Of a stretch of DNA of 20,615 nucleotides, positions 13,822 through 20,442 are shown piece by piece. The translations under genes were made by a program, and so were the position numbers. Under the pieces are notes generated by a model that searched no databases, was not told the DNA's origin, and was given only the letters and a program-made list of their open reading frames with translations. Every line of letters starts with the position of its first letter. Positions within the stretch are counted from its first letter, which is position 1. The stretch lies in NCBI GenBank assembly GCA_910587495.1, contig CAJUMT010000037.1:1-20615 (forward strand), read 5' to 3'. Origin of the DNA: an uncultured Lachnospiraceae bacterium. Its GTDB lineage: Bacteria; Bacillota_A; Clostridia; Lachnospirales; Lachnospiraceae.

Positions 13822-15846
13822 TTAATTTTCCTCCTTAATATCTACATATTTTGTTTTAAATTTAAAGGGGTTAAAGGCTTTTCCGCCACCCTCATAAAAT
13901 TTGCCATAAAATTCCACATACTGCAGACGGCATGTGTGTACATACGCGCCCAGCAGGTTGATCGCCATATTGAAGATATGTCCGATCAGGAACACCACGA
14001 TAAACAAAATCACGCCGACGACACTCTTTCCTCCCATGCTTGCCATGGAGTTAAATACCGTCGCCATAACGCCGGTGGCAAGGCCTAAAGCCAGCAGACG
14101 CGAATAGGAAAGCACGTCGCTTAACCACCCGGTAATATTATACAGGTCGTATGCGCCAAGTGCGATACGCACGCCGAAGTTCTTGTTGCTTCTTCCCGAC
14201 ATAAGCAGGATACCTACAGCGCCTAAAATGGCAAGTCCCTTAGCTCCTGCATTCAAAGCCGGCGGGAACACGATCTGCATGCCTGCGATCCCTGCGAAGA
14301 TATCCGTGGGGAGCAGCATACCGATCAGACCAATCAGCAGGCAAAACCACAGTCCGCAATCGCAGACAGCGTCCAGATACCGCCCATCCTTGATACAGCA
14401 GTAACCCTTTAAAGCAAGACCCGCAAACAGATGGATGACACCAAACAGCATGGAATACAAAAGCATCTTCATCGGCTCGTTCAAAGGTACGAACCACAAC
14501 GCCGGTATAATAGAAGCTTCTCCTTCATATCCAAAGAAGGTTCTGGCTATGACGTCTATGGCGTCGCCAAAGTAACCGCCAAATAAGATACCCCATACCA
14601 GTGTGGAAAGGCCGCACCAGAAGAAAAGCTGTATGGATTTTCTAAGTCCTTCCGCCATACGCGGAAACTTCACCAGCGCCACGCCGCATATAAGAGACAC
14701 AATCAGTCCGTAAGCCGCGTCGCTTAACATCAATCCAAACAAGAATACATAAAATACGGAAGTGAAAAAGGTCGGGTCCATCTCTCCTTTACCGGGGAGG
14801 CCAAAGGATGCAAGCACCCCTTCCACCGATTCTGAAAACTTGTTGTTTTTTAAGAGCACGGGAGGTTGTTCTTCCTCTTTAATCTCCTCTAACTCTACGG
14901 CTGCACCAAACTTCTCCGAAAATTCCTGAACAACCGAGTCCGCCAGATACGCAGGCACATACCCGCTTAAAGCGAAAGTGTTCTCCGTCTGGGGAAGCTG
15001 CCCTAAGATCTCGTATTTTTCCGCCCGGATACGGTAATAATCCGATATAAGCCGAAGTTCCTGCCGGCTTCCTGCATAATCCGCAATCTGTTTTTCCAGG
15101 TCTTCAATCGTCTTTATGGACGCATCCGCCTGCTCCTGAAGCTCTTTTTGGCACTGCGCCGGCACTTGATTCACCGACTGGGCCGGTCTTGCAAATCCGC
15201 CTGCCCTTAAAGCTTCTTCTACCTTCTGCGCATCCTGCTTTAAACAGACAACAGCCAGGTAGGTATAGTCTTTGTCCGAGTAAATTACCTGAACGTCTAC
15301 CGCGTCCACCTCCGGCGCAAACTTTGCCACCATGCCGTAAATCTCTTCCAGCACAGGACTTCCCGCAATGGTTCCTATGAGTACGGACGTCTTGCGCGTG
15401 CCTGTATAGCTCACGGGCACGGTCAGTCCAAGCCATGGTGTCAGCGCCTCCATCTGATTCTGGATTTTCAGGATATTGGCTTTATGTTCCGCGACCTGCT
15501 TATCCAAAGATACGATCCTCTTTGCCGTGTCAATGTAATTGTCACGATTTTTTGCCGCATCTTCGAGCAGTTCGCCGTCAACTAAAGGTTTCCCCTCCAG
15601 CGACGAAAGCAGTCCGGTCTTTTCCGGAACATACTGCTGTAAGATGTCAAGCGCCCGATCTGCAGCCTGCGCCTGCTTCTCAAATGCAGCCTTGGAATTG
15701 CCAACATCCATCTTCTTATATCCGCTGTCTTCTTCCAGCGGAATATCGATCTCCATGGCGCCCAGTTCCTGCAGACGTTCCAGGATCGCTTTCCGGCTTT
15801 TCTTCAATGCACAAATACTGATCCGCTGCATCTGCAATACTGCCAT
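13822..15846 (-). CDS. ntpI: V-type ATPase subunit I (membrane stator, a-type)
   Basis: Subunit I holds the two ion half-channels and anchors the peripheral stalks. The 674-residue product has a cytoplasmic half of coiled coil and two alpha/beta lobes (about 1-335), then some seven to eight membrane segments. The essential ring-facing arginine is recognisable as Arg583 in 'LSYSRLLALGLA', the counterpart of yeast Vph1p Arg735, and the C-terminal 'HTCRLQYVEFYGKFYEGGGKAFNPF' is diagnostic. A GTG at 15852 is only 3 nt from AGGAGG, whereas the ATG at 15846 is 9 nt away, so 15846 was chosen. It lies 37 nt after the stalk gene and overlaps the ribosome binding site of subunit K. Confidence 0.96.
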   Translation of the reverse strand: MAVLQMQRISICALKKSRKAILERLQELGAMEIDIPLEEDSGYKKMDVGNSKAAFEKQAQAADRALDILQQYVPEKTGLLSSLEGKPLVDGELLEDAAKNRDNYIDTAKRIVSLDKQVAEHKANILKIQNQMEALTPWLGLTVPVSYTGTRKTSVLIGTIAGSPVLEEIYGMVAKFAPEVDAVDVQVIYSDKDYTYLAVVCLKQDAQKVEEALRAGGFARPAQSVNQVPAQCQKELQEQADASIKTIEDLEKQIADYAGSRQELRLISDYYRIRAEKYEILGQLPQTENTFALSGYVPAYLADSVVQEFSEKFGAAVELEEIKEEEQPPVLLKNNKFSESVEGVLASFGLPGKGEMDPTFFTSVFYVFLFGLMLSDAAYGLIVSLICGVALVKFPRMAEGLRKSIQLFFWCGLSTLVWGILFGGYFGDAIDVIARTFFGYEGEASIIPALWFVPLNEPMKMLLYSMLFGVIHLFAGLALKGYCCIKDGRYLDAVCDCGLWFCLLIGLIGMLLPTDIFAGIAGMQIVFPPALNAGAKGLAILGAVGILLMSGRSNKNFGVRIALGAYDLYNITGWLSDVLSYSRLLALGLATGVMATVFNSMASMGGKSVVGVILFIVVFLIGHIFNMAINLLGAYVHTCRLQYVEFYGKFYEGGGKAFNPFKFKTKYVDIKEEN

Positions 15847-15883
15847 ATCCACATCCCTCCTTTACTTTTTAGTCTGCCTTTTC

Positions 15884-16192
15884 TTAGACCAGGGCTTCTA
15901 TGACGGCTTTTACCGCCTCTTTTTTCCTGGGCGCGATCAATTCTTTTAAGGCCTTAATTTCCTTTTGCGCCTCTTCGGCTGCTTCGTTAAGCTGCAGCTC
16001 TCCTTCCGCCTGCGCTTTCGCTGCCGTCTCCTGGTTTTTAGACTTCACCTTTTGTAAGGTGTTCTCCTTTAAAGCCTGGGCCTTTGCTTTGGCCTCATCC
16101 AGAATGGAAGCGGCTTTGGATTCTCCCTCTTTTAAGATCTCATCCGCTTTAGCTTCCGCTTCTTTTACTGACTTCAAAGTATCTTCCAGCAC
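15884..16192 (-). CDS. ntpF: V-type ATPase peripheral stalk subunit G/H-like (NtpF-type)
   Basis: This protein is the helical partner of subunit E in the peripheral stalk. The 102-residue product is one uninterrupted, highly charged helix with an Ala/Glu/Lys bias (LKSVKEAEAKADEILKEGES...), without membrane segments, and ends in 'EAVKAVIEALV', as usual for the archaeal/bacterial AhaH/NtpF type. Sequence alone cannot prove the family, because low-complexity coiled coils resemble each other, but its place as first gene directly before subunit I is the standard one. The start is a GTG at 16192 with GGTGGTG about 4-7 nt upstream. Confidence 0.85.
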   Translation of the reverse strand: MLEDTLKSVKEAEAKADEILKEGESKAASILDEAKAKAQALKENTLQKVKSKNQETAAKAQAEGELQLNEAAEEAQKEIKALKELIAPRKKEAVKAVIEALV

Positions 16193-16228
16193 ATTTTCAC
16201 CACCTTTGTTATTAAAAAAATTTAAAGT

Positions 16229-16245
16229 GCCCTGTCAGACAGGGC
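16229..16245. promoter_or_regulatory. 17-bp perfect palindrome in the V-ATPase leader
   Basis: GCCCTGTCAGACAGGGC has two exact 8-bp arms around a single base. It is transcribed, roughly 10-30 nt downstream of the expected start of the V-ATPase mRNA. On the minus strand it is followed after 8 bases by seven T (ATTTTTTTAAT). It can be an operator, a leader hairpin or a weak attenuator; the tight 1-nt spacing fits a protein-binding site better than an ideal hairpin. Confidence 0.55.
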
Positions 16246-16261
16246 CATGATACCAGTACAC

Positions 16262-16290
16262 ATTATAGCACACTACACAAACAACTTCAA
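16262..16290 (-). promoter_or_regulatory. Sigma-A promoter of the V-ATPase operon
   Basis: On the minus strand TTGAAG (16290-16285) and TATAAT (16267-16262) are separated by exactly 17 bases. It lies about 70 nt upstream of the first stalk gene, and the leader includes the palindrome at 16229-16245. No other promoter is evident within the next 8.7 kb of tightly packed subunit genes. Confidence 0.8.
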
Positions 16291-16331
16291 CAAAAATCAG
16301 GAATTAATTGTTAATTTTTTGTCATACATGT

Positions 16332-16361
16332 CAAAAAGGCCGCAGGGAAACAAGCGGCCTT
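16332..16361 (-). terminator. Intrinsic terminator after dCMP deaminase
   Basis: AAGGCCGC (16336-16343) pairs with GCGGCCTT (16354-16361), leaving a 10-nt loop. On the minus strand the stem ends in TTTTTGA. It lies 11 nt beyond the stop codon at 16373 and separates the sua5-deaminase unit from the V-ATPase promoter. Confidence 0.85.
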
Positions 16362-16372
16362 CCTGACACAGG

Positions 16373-16858
16373 TCACACGTTCAGGCAAATAGTGCGGCCG
16401 GTCTTACAATAATGCTTCATCTTCACGCCGGCGGCGGCAAGCATACGCTTGGAAACAAGGTTAGCCGGCGTTTTATCATATTTATCATCGGCATAGATCA
16501 GTTCGGCGATCCCGGCCTGGATGATGGCCTTAGCACACTCATTGCAGGGAAAGAGCGTAACATAAAGCTTGGTCCCCTCTAAGCTGCCGCCGCGATAATT
16601 TAAAATTGCGTTCAATTCGCTGTGCGTTACATAAGCATATTTGCTGTTGTAAGTATCGCCGTCTCTGCCCCAGGGAAACTCATCGTCAGAACATCCCTTT
16701 GGAAATCCATTATAACCCATAGAGAGAATTTTATTCTCCTGGCTGACAATGCAGGCGCCTACCTGCGTATTAGGATCCTTGGAACGCATAGCGGAAAGAG
16801 ACGCAATCCCCATGAAATACTCGTCCCAGGTAATATAATCGGTTCTTTTTTCTGACAT
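16373..16858 (-). CDS. comEB: Deoxycytidylate (dCMP) deaminase, ComEB-like
   Basis: The enzyme deaminates dCMP to dUMP, the precursor for thymidylate synthesis. The 161-residue product carries the zinc-binding cytidine-deaminase motifs THSELNAIL (His and catalytic Glu, about 78-86) and PCNECAKAI (two Cys, about 103-111). The N terminus 'DYITWDEYFMGIASLSAMRSKDPNTQVGACIV' is typical of the dCMP deaminase family. The ATG at 16858 (MSEKRTDY) has AGGAG 7-8 nt upstream; the longer frame to 16894 would overlap the previous gene. It follows the Sua5-type gene by 13 nt, so the two share a transcript that ends at the terminator at 16332-16361. Confidence 0.93.
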   Translation of the reverse strand: MSEKRTDYITWDEYFMGIASLSAMRSKDPNTQVGACIVSQENKILSMGYNGFPKGCSDDEFPWGRDGDTYNSKYAYVTHSELNAILNYRGGSLEGTKLYVTLFPCNECAKAIIQAGIAELIYADDKYDKTPANLVSKRMLAAAGVKMKHYCKTGRTICLNV

Positions 16859-16871
16859 AACTGTTCTCCTG

Positions 16872-17933
16872 TTAAAAATCCCCTTTTGAAACATTGATCT
16901 TTTGCTGCCCTGCCGCTTTTAAAAGGCGGTTCATGATTGCCTGACCAAGGTCCGGGGAATCAAAGGACTCAGAATAGATGGCCTCCACGCCTTCTTCGTC
17001 AAACTCTCGCAGGACTTCATACAGATGCTCCGCCACCGTGCGCTCGTCGGTGCGGGAACCGACACTTTTTACGATACCCCGGGGGTAGCGGTGTCTGGTT
17101 TCTTCTGTGCAAATAATACCGATGCGTTTCTCTCCTGCTGCCCGGCGGTTGATATATGCGATCACGCCTTCAACAGGACCTTCCACCACCTTCAGATCTG
17201 CTTTAGGCGCATAATGGCGATACTTCATGCCTGGGGCCTTGGGATGAATCGAAGGATCTTCCGATATCAGGCCTTTATCCATCTTTACTTCCCCCAAAAC
17301 GCCTTTTATCATATCTAAAGTAATATAGCCGGGACGCAGAATCATGGGAACTTCATCCGTCAAATCTATAATCGTAGATTCAAGCCCGATTTGCACGGGG
17401 CCGCCGTCCAGAATGAGCGGTACTTTTCCGTTCATGTCTTCTTTTACATGAACAACCAGTGTAGGACTTGGCCTTCCCGAAGTATTGGCGCTGGGCGCCG
17501 CAATGTATCCGCCGCCGCTTTTTATTACCTCTCGGGCAATCTCATCAGAGGGCATGCGGACAGCCACCGTATCTAGCCCCCCGGTCGTTCCATATGGAAC
17601 CGTCTCTTTTTTATGAAGGACCATGGTCAAAGGGCCGGGCCAGAAGGCCTCCGCCAGCTTATGGGCAGCTTCCGGTATATGCTCCGCTATACCCGTAAGG
17701 CTTTCCACGTCCGCAATATGGACAATCAGCGGATTGTCCGAGGGGCGGCCCTTGGCCGCATAAATTTTTGCCGCCGCTTCTTCATTCAGAGCATCGGCGC
17801 CCAGACCATAGACGGTTTCCGTCGGGAAAGCGACAAGGCCTCCCTCTTTTAAGATCCGTCCGGCTTCGGATATGGCGAAGGCATCTATATGTTCTCTGTC
17901 TATTTTTATTACTTCTGTATGCAAAATAATCAT
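16872..17933 (-). CDS. L-threonylcarbamoyladenylate synthase (Sua5/YwlC type)
   Basis: The enzyme makes threonylcarbamoyl-AMP from threonine, bicarbonate and ATP, the first step of t6A formation at position 37 of ANN-reading tRNAs. The 353-residue product is the long Sua5 form. The YrdC domain (about 10-205) includes 'GGLVAFPTETVYGLGADA' (31-48), 'KIYAAKGRPSDNPLIVHI', 'FWPGPLTMVL' and 'AAPSANTSGRPSPT'. A linker with 'HPKAPGMKYRHYAP' (about 228-241) leads to the C-terminal Sua5 domain. The ATG at 17933 has AAAGG only 3 nt upstream, so translation may be modest; no better in-frame start is seen. It heads the operon with dCMP deaminase. Confidence 0.93.
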   Translation of the reverse strand: MIILHTEVIKIDREHIDAFAISEAGRILKEGGLVAFPTETVYGLGADALNEEAAAKIYAAKGRPSDNPLIVHIADVESLTGIAEHIPEAAHKLAEAFWPGPLTMVLHKKETVPYGTTGGLDTVAVRMPSDEIAREVIKSGGGYIAAPSANTSGRPSPTLVVHVKEDMNGKVPLILDGGPVQIGLESTIIDLTDEVPMILRPGYITLDMIKGVLGEVKMDKGLISEDPSIHPKAPGMKYRHYAPKADLKVVEGPVEGVIAYINRRAAGEKRIGIICTEETRHRYPRGIVKSVGSRTDERTVAEHLYEVLREFDEEGVEAIYSESFDSPDLGQAIMNRLLKAAGQQKINVSKGDF

Positions 17934-17954
17934 CTGCCTTTCTTACCTATACCC

Positions 17955-17982
17955 ATTATAGCCTGTTCCGATTTTTATTCAA
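17955..17982 (-). promoter_or_regulatory. Sigma-A promoter of the sua5-dCMP deaminase operon
   Basis: On the minus strand TTGAAT (17982-17977) and TATAAT (17960-17955) are 16 bases apart, and the ATG follows about 21 bases after the -10. The leader is therefore very short. Confidence 0.7.
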
Positions 17983-18016
17983 CTATTATTTCCGTCAAAG
18001 CAATACATATCATCAA

Positions 18017-18346
18017 CTATACAAGCAGATTCTCGTCTCCCCAGGATTTCATACAATCGAGAACAGATAAAAAACTCTTCCCAAGATCTGTCAAAGTATA
18101 CTCCACTCGTGGAGGAACCTCGCAGAAATCGTGCCGGATAATGAAACCATCTGCTTCCAACTCCCGAAGCTGCTTCGTTAGAGAACTTTCAGTAATTTCC
18201 CCTATCTGGCGGCGAAGCTGCCCGAAGCGCCGAACATCGCACTTTCCAATATACCAGAGAAGTTCAATCTTATATTTTCCTCCCAGCAACTTCTGCACCA
18301 TAGATATGGTCTTACAGCGATTTGCTGCTTCTTCAGATTTACGCAT
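18017..18346 (-). CDS. HxlR-family winged-helix transcriptional regulator
   Basis: The 109-residue product is a single HxlR-type winged helix. 'MVQKLLGGKYKIELLWYIG' (about 16-34) corresponds to the family's opening helix ('GGKWKxxIL'), 'RFGQLRRQIGEITESSLTKQLRELEADGFI' (40-69) is the helix-turn-helix, and 'PPRVEYTLTDLGKSF' (78-92) is the wing. The family includes redox- and aldehyde-sensing regulators, but the cysteines here (residues 11, 36, 75 and 98) do not by themselves identify the signal. AGGAG lies 7 nt before the ATG at 18346. It is divergent from a radical SAM gene with AAGTAC/GTACTT repeats between them, so it probably controls that gene. Confidence 0.92.
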   Translation of the reverse strand: MRKSEEAANRCKTISMVQKLLGGKYKIELLWYIGKCDVRRFGQLRRQIGEITESSLTKQLRELEADGFIIRHDFCEVPPRVEYTLTDLGKSFLSVLDCMKSWGDENLLV

Positions 18347-18367
18347 GCCTCCACTCCTTCCTGCAAC

Positions 18368-18397
18368 ATTATACTACATTACACAGCGAACTAAAAG
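18368..18397 (-). promoter_or_regulatory. Candidate promoter of the hxlR gene
   Basis: On the minus strand the -10 TATAAT (18373-18368) is consensus, while the -35 17 bases upstream is the weak TTTTAG. The AAGTAC-type half-sites begin just upstream of this -35, so the promoter may depend on or be blocked by the regulator. Confidence 0.5.
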
Positions 18398-18421
18398 GTA
18401 CTTCAAAAAAGTACAGTACTT
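18398..18421. promoter_or_regulatory. HxlR operator candidate: three AAGTAC/GTACTT half-sites
   Basis: GTACTT (18398-18403), AAGTAC (18409-18414) and GTACTT (18416-18421) form two overlapping inverted repeats: one with a 5-bp gap and one, AAGTACAGTACTT (18409-18421), with a single central base. They lie between the divergent hxlR and radical SAM promoters and reach the -35 region of the latter. Binding by the HxlR protein is inferred. Confidence 0.55.
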
Positions 18422-18438
18422 CTTTTTTTGGTGTGTCT

Positions 18439-18447
18439 TGTTATACT
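18439..18447 (+). promoter_or_regulatory. Extended -10 promoter of the radical SAM gene
   Basis: TGTTATACT contains the TGn extension directly before the -10 hexamer TATACT (18442-18447). The -35 position (about 18419-18424) has no good match and lies at the edge of the operator candidate. This leaves an unusually long leader of about 70 nt before the GTG start. Confidence 0.5.
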
Positions 18448-18526
18448 TATCTTAACGAGACGATCATGTGCAGGTTTGCCTCGTTACCTGTACATAATTA
18501 TTATCATTAGATCTGAGGTGTTTATC

Positions 18527-19462
18527 GTGCATTACACAGGAACCATCTGGCGTCCGCCCTATGAAGCGGACTCGCTTCTGCTGGAAATAACAGCAGGATG
18601 TACCCATCACAAGTGCAAATTTTGTACTCTGTACAGTGATTTGCCATTCAAATTCAGAATGTCACCTATGGAAGACGTCGAAAATGATTTACTGGAAGCT
18701 CAGGTTCTGCATACGAATCCCTATGCAAAAATGTTAACTCACTTACAAGGGAAAGAAAATCCAGCGCCAATCCGGCGCGTCTTCTTAACCGGAGCCAACC
18801 CGTTTGTTCTGAAAACAGAAAAACTGCTTGCAATTGCATCGCTCATTCACAAGTATTTTCCTTCTGTCGCATCCATCGGCTGTTTTGCCCGCATTACAGA
18901 TTCTGTAAATAAGACAGATGAAGAACTGATGCAGCTTCGACAGGCTGGTTACAACGGGCTGACCATCGGCGTAGAAACAGGAGATAATACCGCACTTGCC
19001 TTTATGCGCAAAGGTTATACCTCCGCGGACATTCTAACCCAATGCAAAAGATTAGAGCAGTCAGATATTGCATATGGGTTCTTCTATCTGACTGGCATTT
19101 CCGGCAAAGGACGCGGCGAAACCGGGGCAAAAGCTTCCGCAGAAATATTCAACCAGCTTCATCCATTCCTGATTGGTCCGAATATGCTGACAATTTATCC
19201 GGAATCCGATTTATATCAAGAAATTCAAAGCGGAAATTGGCAGGAAGAACGTGAGCTTGAAAAATATCGTGAACTCCGTACCCTTGTGGAAAATCTAAGT
19301 ATATCAACATCCTTTGCCGCAATGGGAGCCTCCAATGCTTTCCAGATCAGGGGACATTTGCCGGAGGATAAAGTAAAATTACTGGAGACATTAGACAAAA
19401 TCATTTCCAAGGTCAGTGAAGAAGATCTGCAAAATTACAGGAGAAACCTTCCGCACCTGTAA
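18527..19462 (+). CDS. Radical SAM protein with CX4CX2C cluster motif
   Basis: The 311-residue product begins at a GTG with GAGGTG 6 nt upstream; the frame continues to 18428 but has no better start. The N-terminal cluster motif reads C25-THHK-C30-KF-C33, that is CX4CX2C, not the common CX3CX2C. I recall similar GCTHxxCxFC motifs in a group of Firmicutes radical SAM proteins loosely related to the COG1032/YgiQ or HemW side of the superfamily. 'VFLTGANPF' and 'GLTIGVETGDN' are typical barrel strands for SAM binding, and 'GFFYLTGISGKGRGETGA' resembles a later strand/loop. There is no cobalamin-binding or extra cluster domain. Substrate unknown. It stands alone between its divergent HxlR regulator and a terminator. 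Confidence 0.8.
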   Translation: MHYTGTIWRPPYEADSLLLEITAGCTHHKCKFCTLYSDLPFKFRMSPMEDVENDLLEAQVLHTNPYAKMLTHLQGKENPAPIRRVFLTGANPFVLKTEKLLAIASLIHKYFPSVASIGCFARITDSVNKTDEELMQLRQAGYNGLTIGVETGDNTALAFMRKGYTSADILTQCKRLEQSDIAYGFFYLTGISGKGRGETGAKASAEIFNQLHPFLIGPNMLTIYPESDLYQEIQSGNWQEERELEKYRELRTLVENLSISTSFAAMGASNAFQIRGHLPEDKVKLLETLDKIISKVSEEDLQNYRRNLPHL

Positions 19463-19467
19463 TGAAG

Positions 19468-19506
19468 ATGCCATCAGTACATATAGCAGTGCTGATGGCA
19501 TTTCTT
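19468..19506 (+). terminator. Intrinsic terminator of the radical SAM gene
   Basis: ATGCCATCAGTAC (19468-19480) pairs with GTGCTGATGGCAT (19489-19501) over 13 positions (one G-U) with an 8-nt loop, followed by TTCTTAATAA. The stem begins 5 nt after the stop codon. Confidence 0.85.
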
Positions 19507-19564
19507 AATAATAAAGATCCTCCGCTACAGAGCAGGGGGGGTATTTTTACTGTGACACAAGAAA

Positions 19565-19598
19565 AATCGAACGAATTTATTGATATTTTTGTTCGATT
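19565..19598. promoter_or_regulatory. Inverted repeat flanking the toxin-antitoxin -35 (operator candidate)
   Basis: AATCGAAC (19565-19572) and GTTCGATT (19591-19598) are exact inverted repeats separated by 18 bp, and the right arm lies inside the promoter spacer. Toxin-antitoxin pairs usually repress their own promoter through such sites, so binding by the antitoxin complex is a reasonable inference. Confidence 0.55.
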
Positions 19599-19608
19599 TG
19601 AGTATAAT
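19580..19608 (+). promoter_or_regulatory. Sigma-A promoter of the toxin-antitoxin operon
   Basis: TTGATA (19580-19585) and TATAAT (19603-19608) are exactly 17 bases apart, close to consensus. An AGGAGGT site and the antitoxin ATG (19650) follow after about 40 bases. Confidence 0.8.
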
Positions 19609-19649
19609 AAGATCAGAACCCCACATTTCAAAAAAGGAGGTGTTATAGT

Positions 19650-19865
19650 ATGTCAATTACTGCTACAGAATTAAAACTGAACCTCGGTAAATATCTGCAG
19701 CTTGCAGAAAGCGAGGATATTTTCATCACACGCAATGGAAAAGTAGTTGCAAAACTCTCCAACCCAAACGCAGATCGCGTTGAAATGGCGCAATCCCTCC
19801 TCGGCGTGATTCCTGCTGATATCACATTGGAGGAAGCATGTGCGGAAAGAACAGATAAATTATGA
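19650..19865 (+). CDS. Phd/YefM-like antitoxin
   Basis: The 71-residue product has the short Phd/YefM layout. A DNA-binding and dimer domain, 'MSITATELKLNLGKYLQLAESEDIFITRNGKVVAKLSNP' (1-39), is followed by a flexible, acidic C-terminal tail (about 45-71) that should wrap the toxin. 'ATELKLNLGKYL' and 'ITRNGKVVAKL' are the family's diagnostic segments. It has a strong AGGAGGT site and its TGA overlaps the toxin ATG by 4 nt (ATGA), the classical coupled arrangement that keeps antitoxin in excess. Confidence 0.88.
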   Translation: MSITATELKLNLGKYLQLAESEDIFITRNGKVVAKLSNPNADRVEMAQSLLGVIPADITLEEACAERTDKL

Positions 19866-20296
19866 AAGCTTTAATAGATACCTGTGTCATCGTAGATGTT
19901 CTGCAAAAACGAGAACCATTTTACAAAAATGCTATGAATATTCTCCTTGCTGTATCAAACCGGCGGTGTCTTGGGATTCTCACCGCAAAGTCCATCACGG
20001 ATATTTACTATATCCTGCGACGCAGCATCCATCATGAAGAAGAAGTCCGAAAACTGCTTCGGATCCTGTTCACACTGTTTCATGTGGAAGATACGTTCTC
20101 CACAGACTGCCAGCTTGCTATCGGCTCTACAATGAAAGATTACGAAGATGCCATCATGGTGCAGACCGCACTCCGCATTGGCGCTGACTGTATCGTGACC
20201 AGAAATTTAAAGGACTACAAACTTTCCACACTTCCAGTTTTCTCACCGGAAGAATTTCTTACAAAACTTATAGATGAACATACCAATGAAGAATAA
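19862..20296 (+). CDS. PIN-domain toxin (VapC-like endoribonuclease)
   Basis: The 144-residue product is one PIN domain. Acidic residues at the metal site can be matched: Asp6 in 'KALIDTCVIVDVL', Asp47 in 'AKSITDIYYILRR' (where many VapC proteins have Glu), Asp96 in 'MKDYEDAIMV' and Asp118 in 'IVTRNLKDYK'. All catalytic positions are thus present and the toxin is probably active; VapC toxins cleave tRNA or rRNA, but the target here cannot be told. Translation is coupled to the upstream Phd-like antitoxin by the ATGA overlap. I see no clear terminator behind it; the 3' end converges with short minus-strand frames. Confidence 0.9.
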   Translation: MKALIDTCVIVDVLQKREPFYKNAMNILLAVSNRRCLGILTAKSITDIYYILRRSIHHEEEVRKLLRILFTLFHVEDTFSTDCQLAIGSTMKDYEDAIMVQTALRIGADCIVTRNLKDYKLSTLPVFSPEEFLTKLIDEHTNEE

Positions 20297-20441
20297 GCCC
20301 AATCGTTAAAAGATCAAGGGTCAGCAGGATACAGAATTTTGACAGTGTAACTTTACTTTTGGGTTTAGCCAACCGGAGTCCGCCGCTTCCTCCACTTTTG
20401 CGCGGTTTCTTCATTTTGGCATGCTTGGCAAAGGTGTTCAA
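20268..20441 (-). CDS. Unrecognised small basic membrane protein (tentative)
   Basis: I do not recognise this gene. A frame starting at TTG (20441), one base after the stop of the upstream frame and about 10 nt after AAAGGGG, gives 57 residues; an internal ATG at 20414 gives 48 but has no ribosome binding site. The N-terminal half is very basic and Gly/Ser-rich (KKPRKSGGSGGLRLAKPKSK). It is followed by one hydrophobic segment, 'FCILLTLDLLTIGLILHW', long enough to span the membrane. The last ten codons overlap the toxin gene antisense by 29 bp, an argument against it. The basic-plus-one-membrane-helix layout resembles small phage or element proteins, which is only an impression. Confidence 0.35.
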   Translation of the reverse strand: MNTFAKHAKMKKPRKSGGSGGLRLAKPKSKVTLSKFCILLTLDLLTIGLILHWYVHL

Positions 20442-20442
20442 G

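Noticed and set aside
19462..19674. Plus-strand frame of 70 codons between the radical SAM gene and the antitoxin
   Set aside because: It runs through the terminator hairpin, the G7 tract, the promoter and the ribosome binding site of the antitoxin, and overlaps the antitoxin in another frame.
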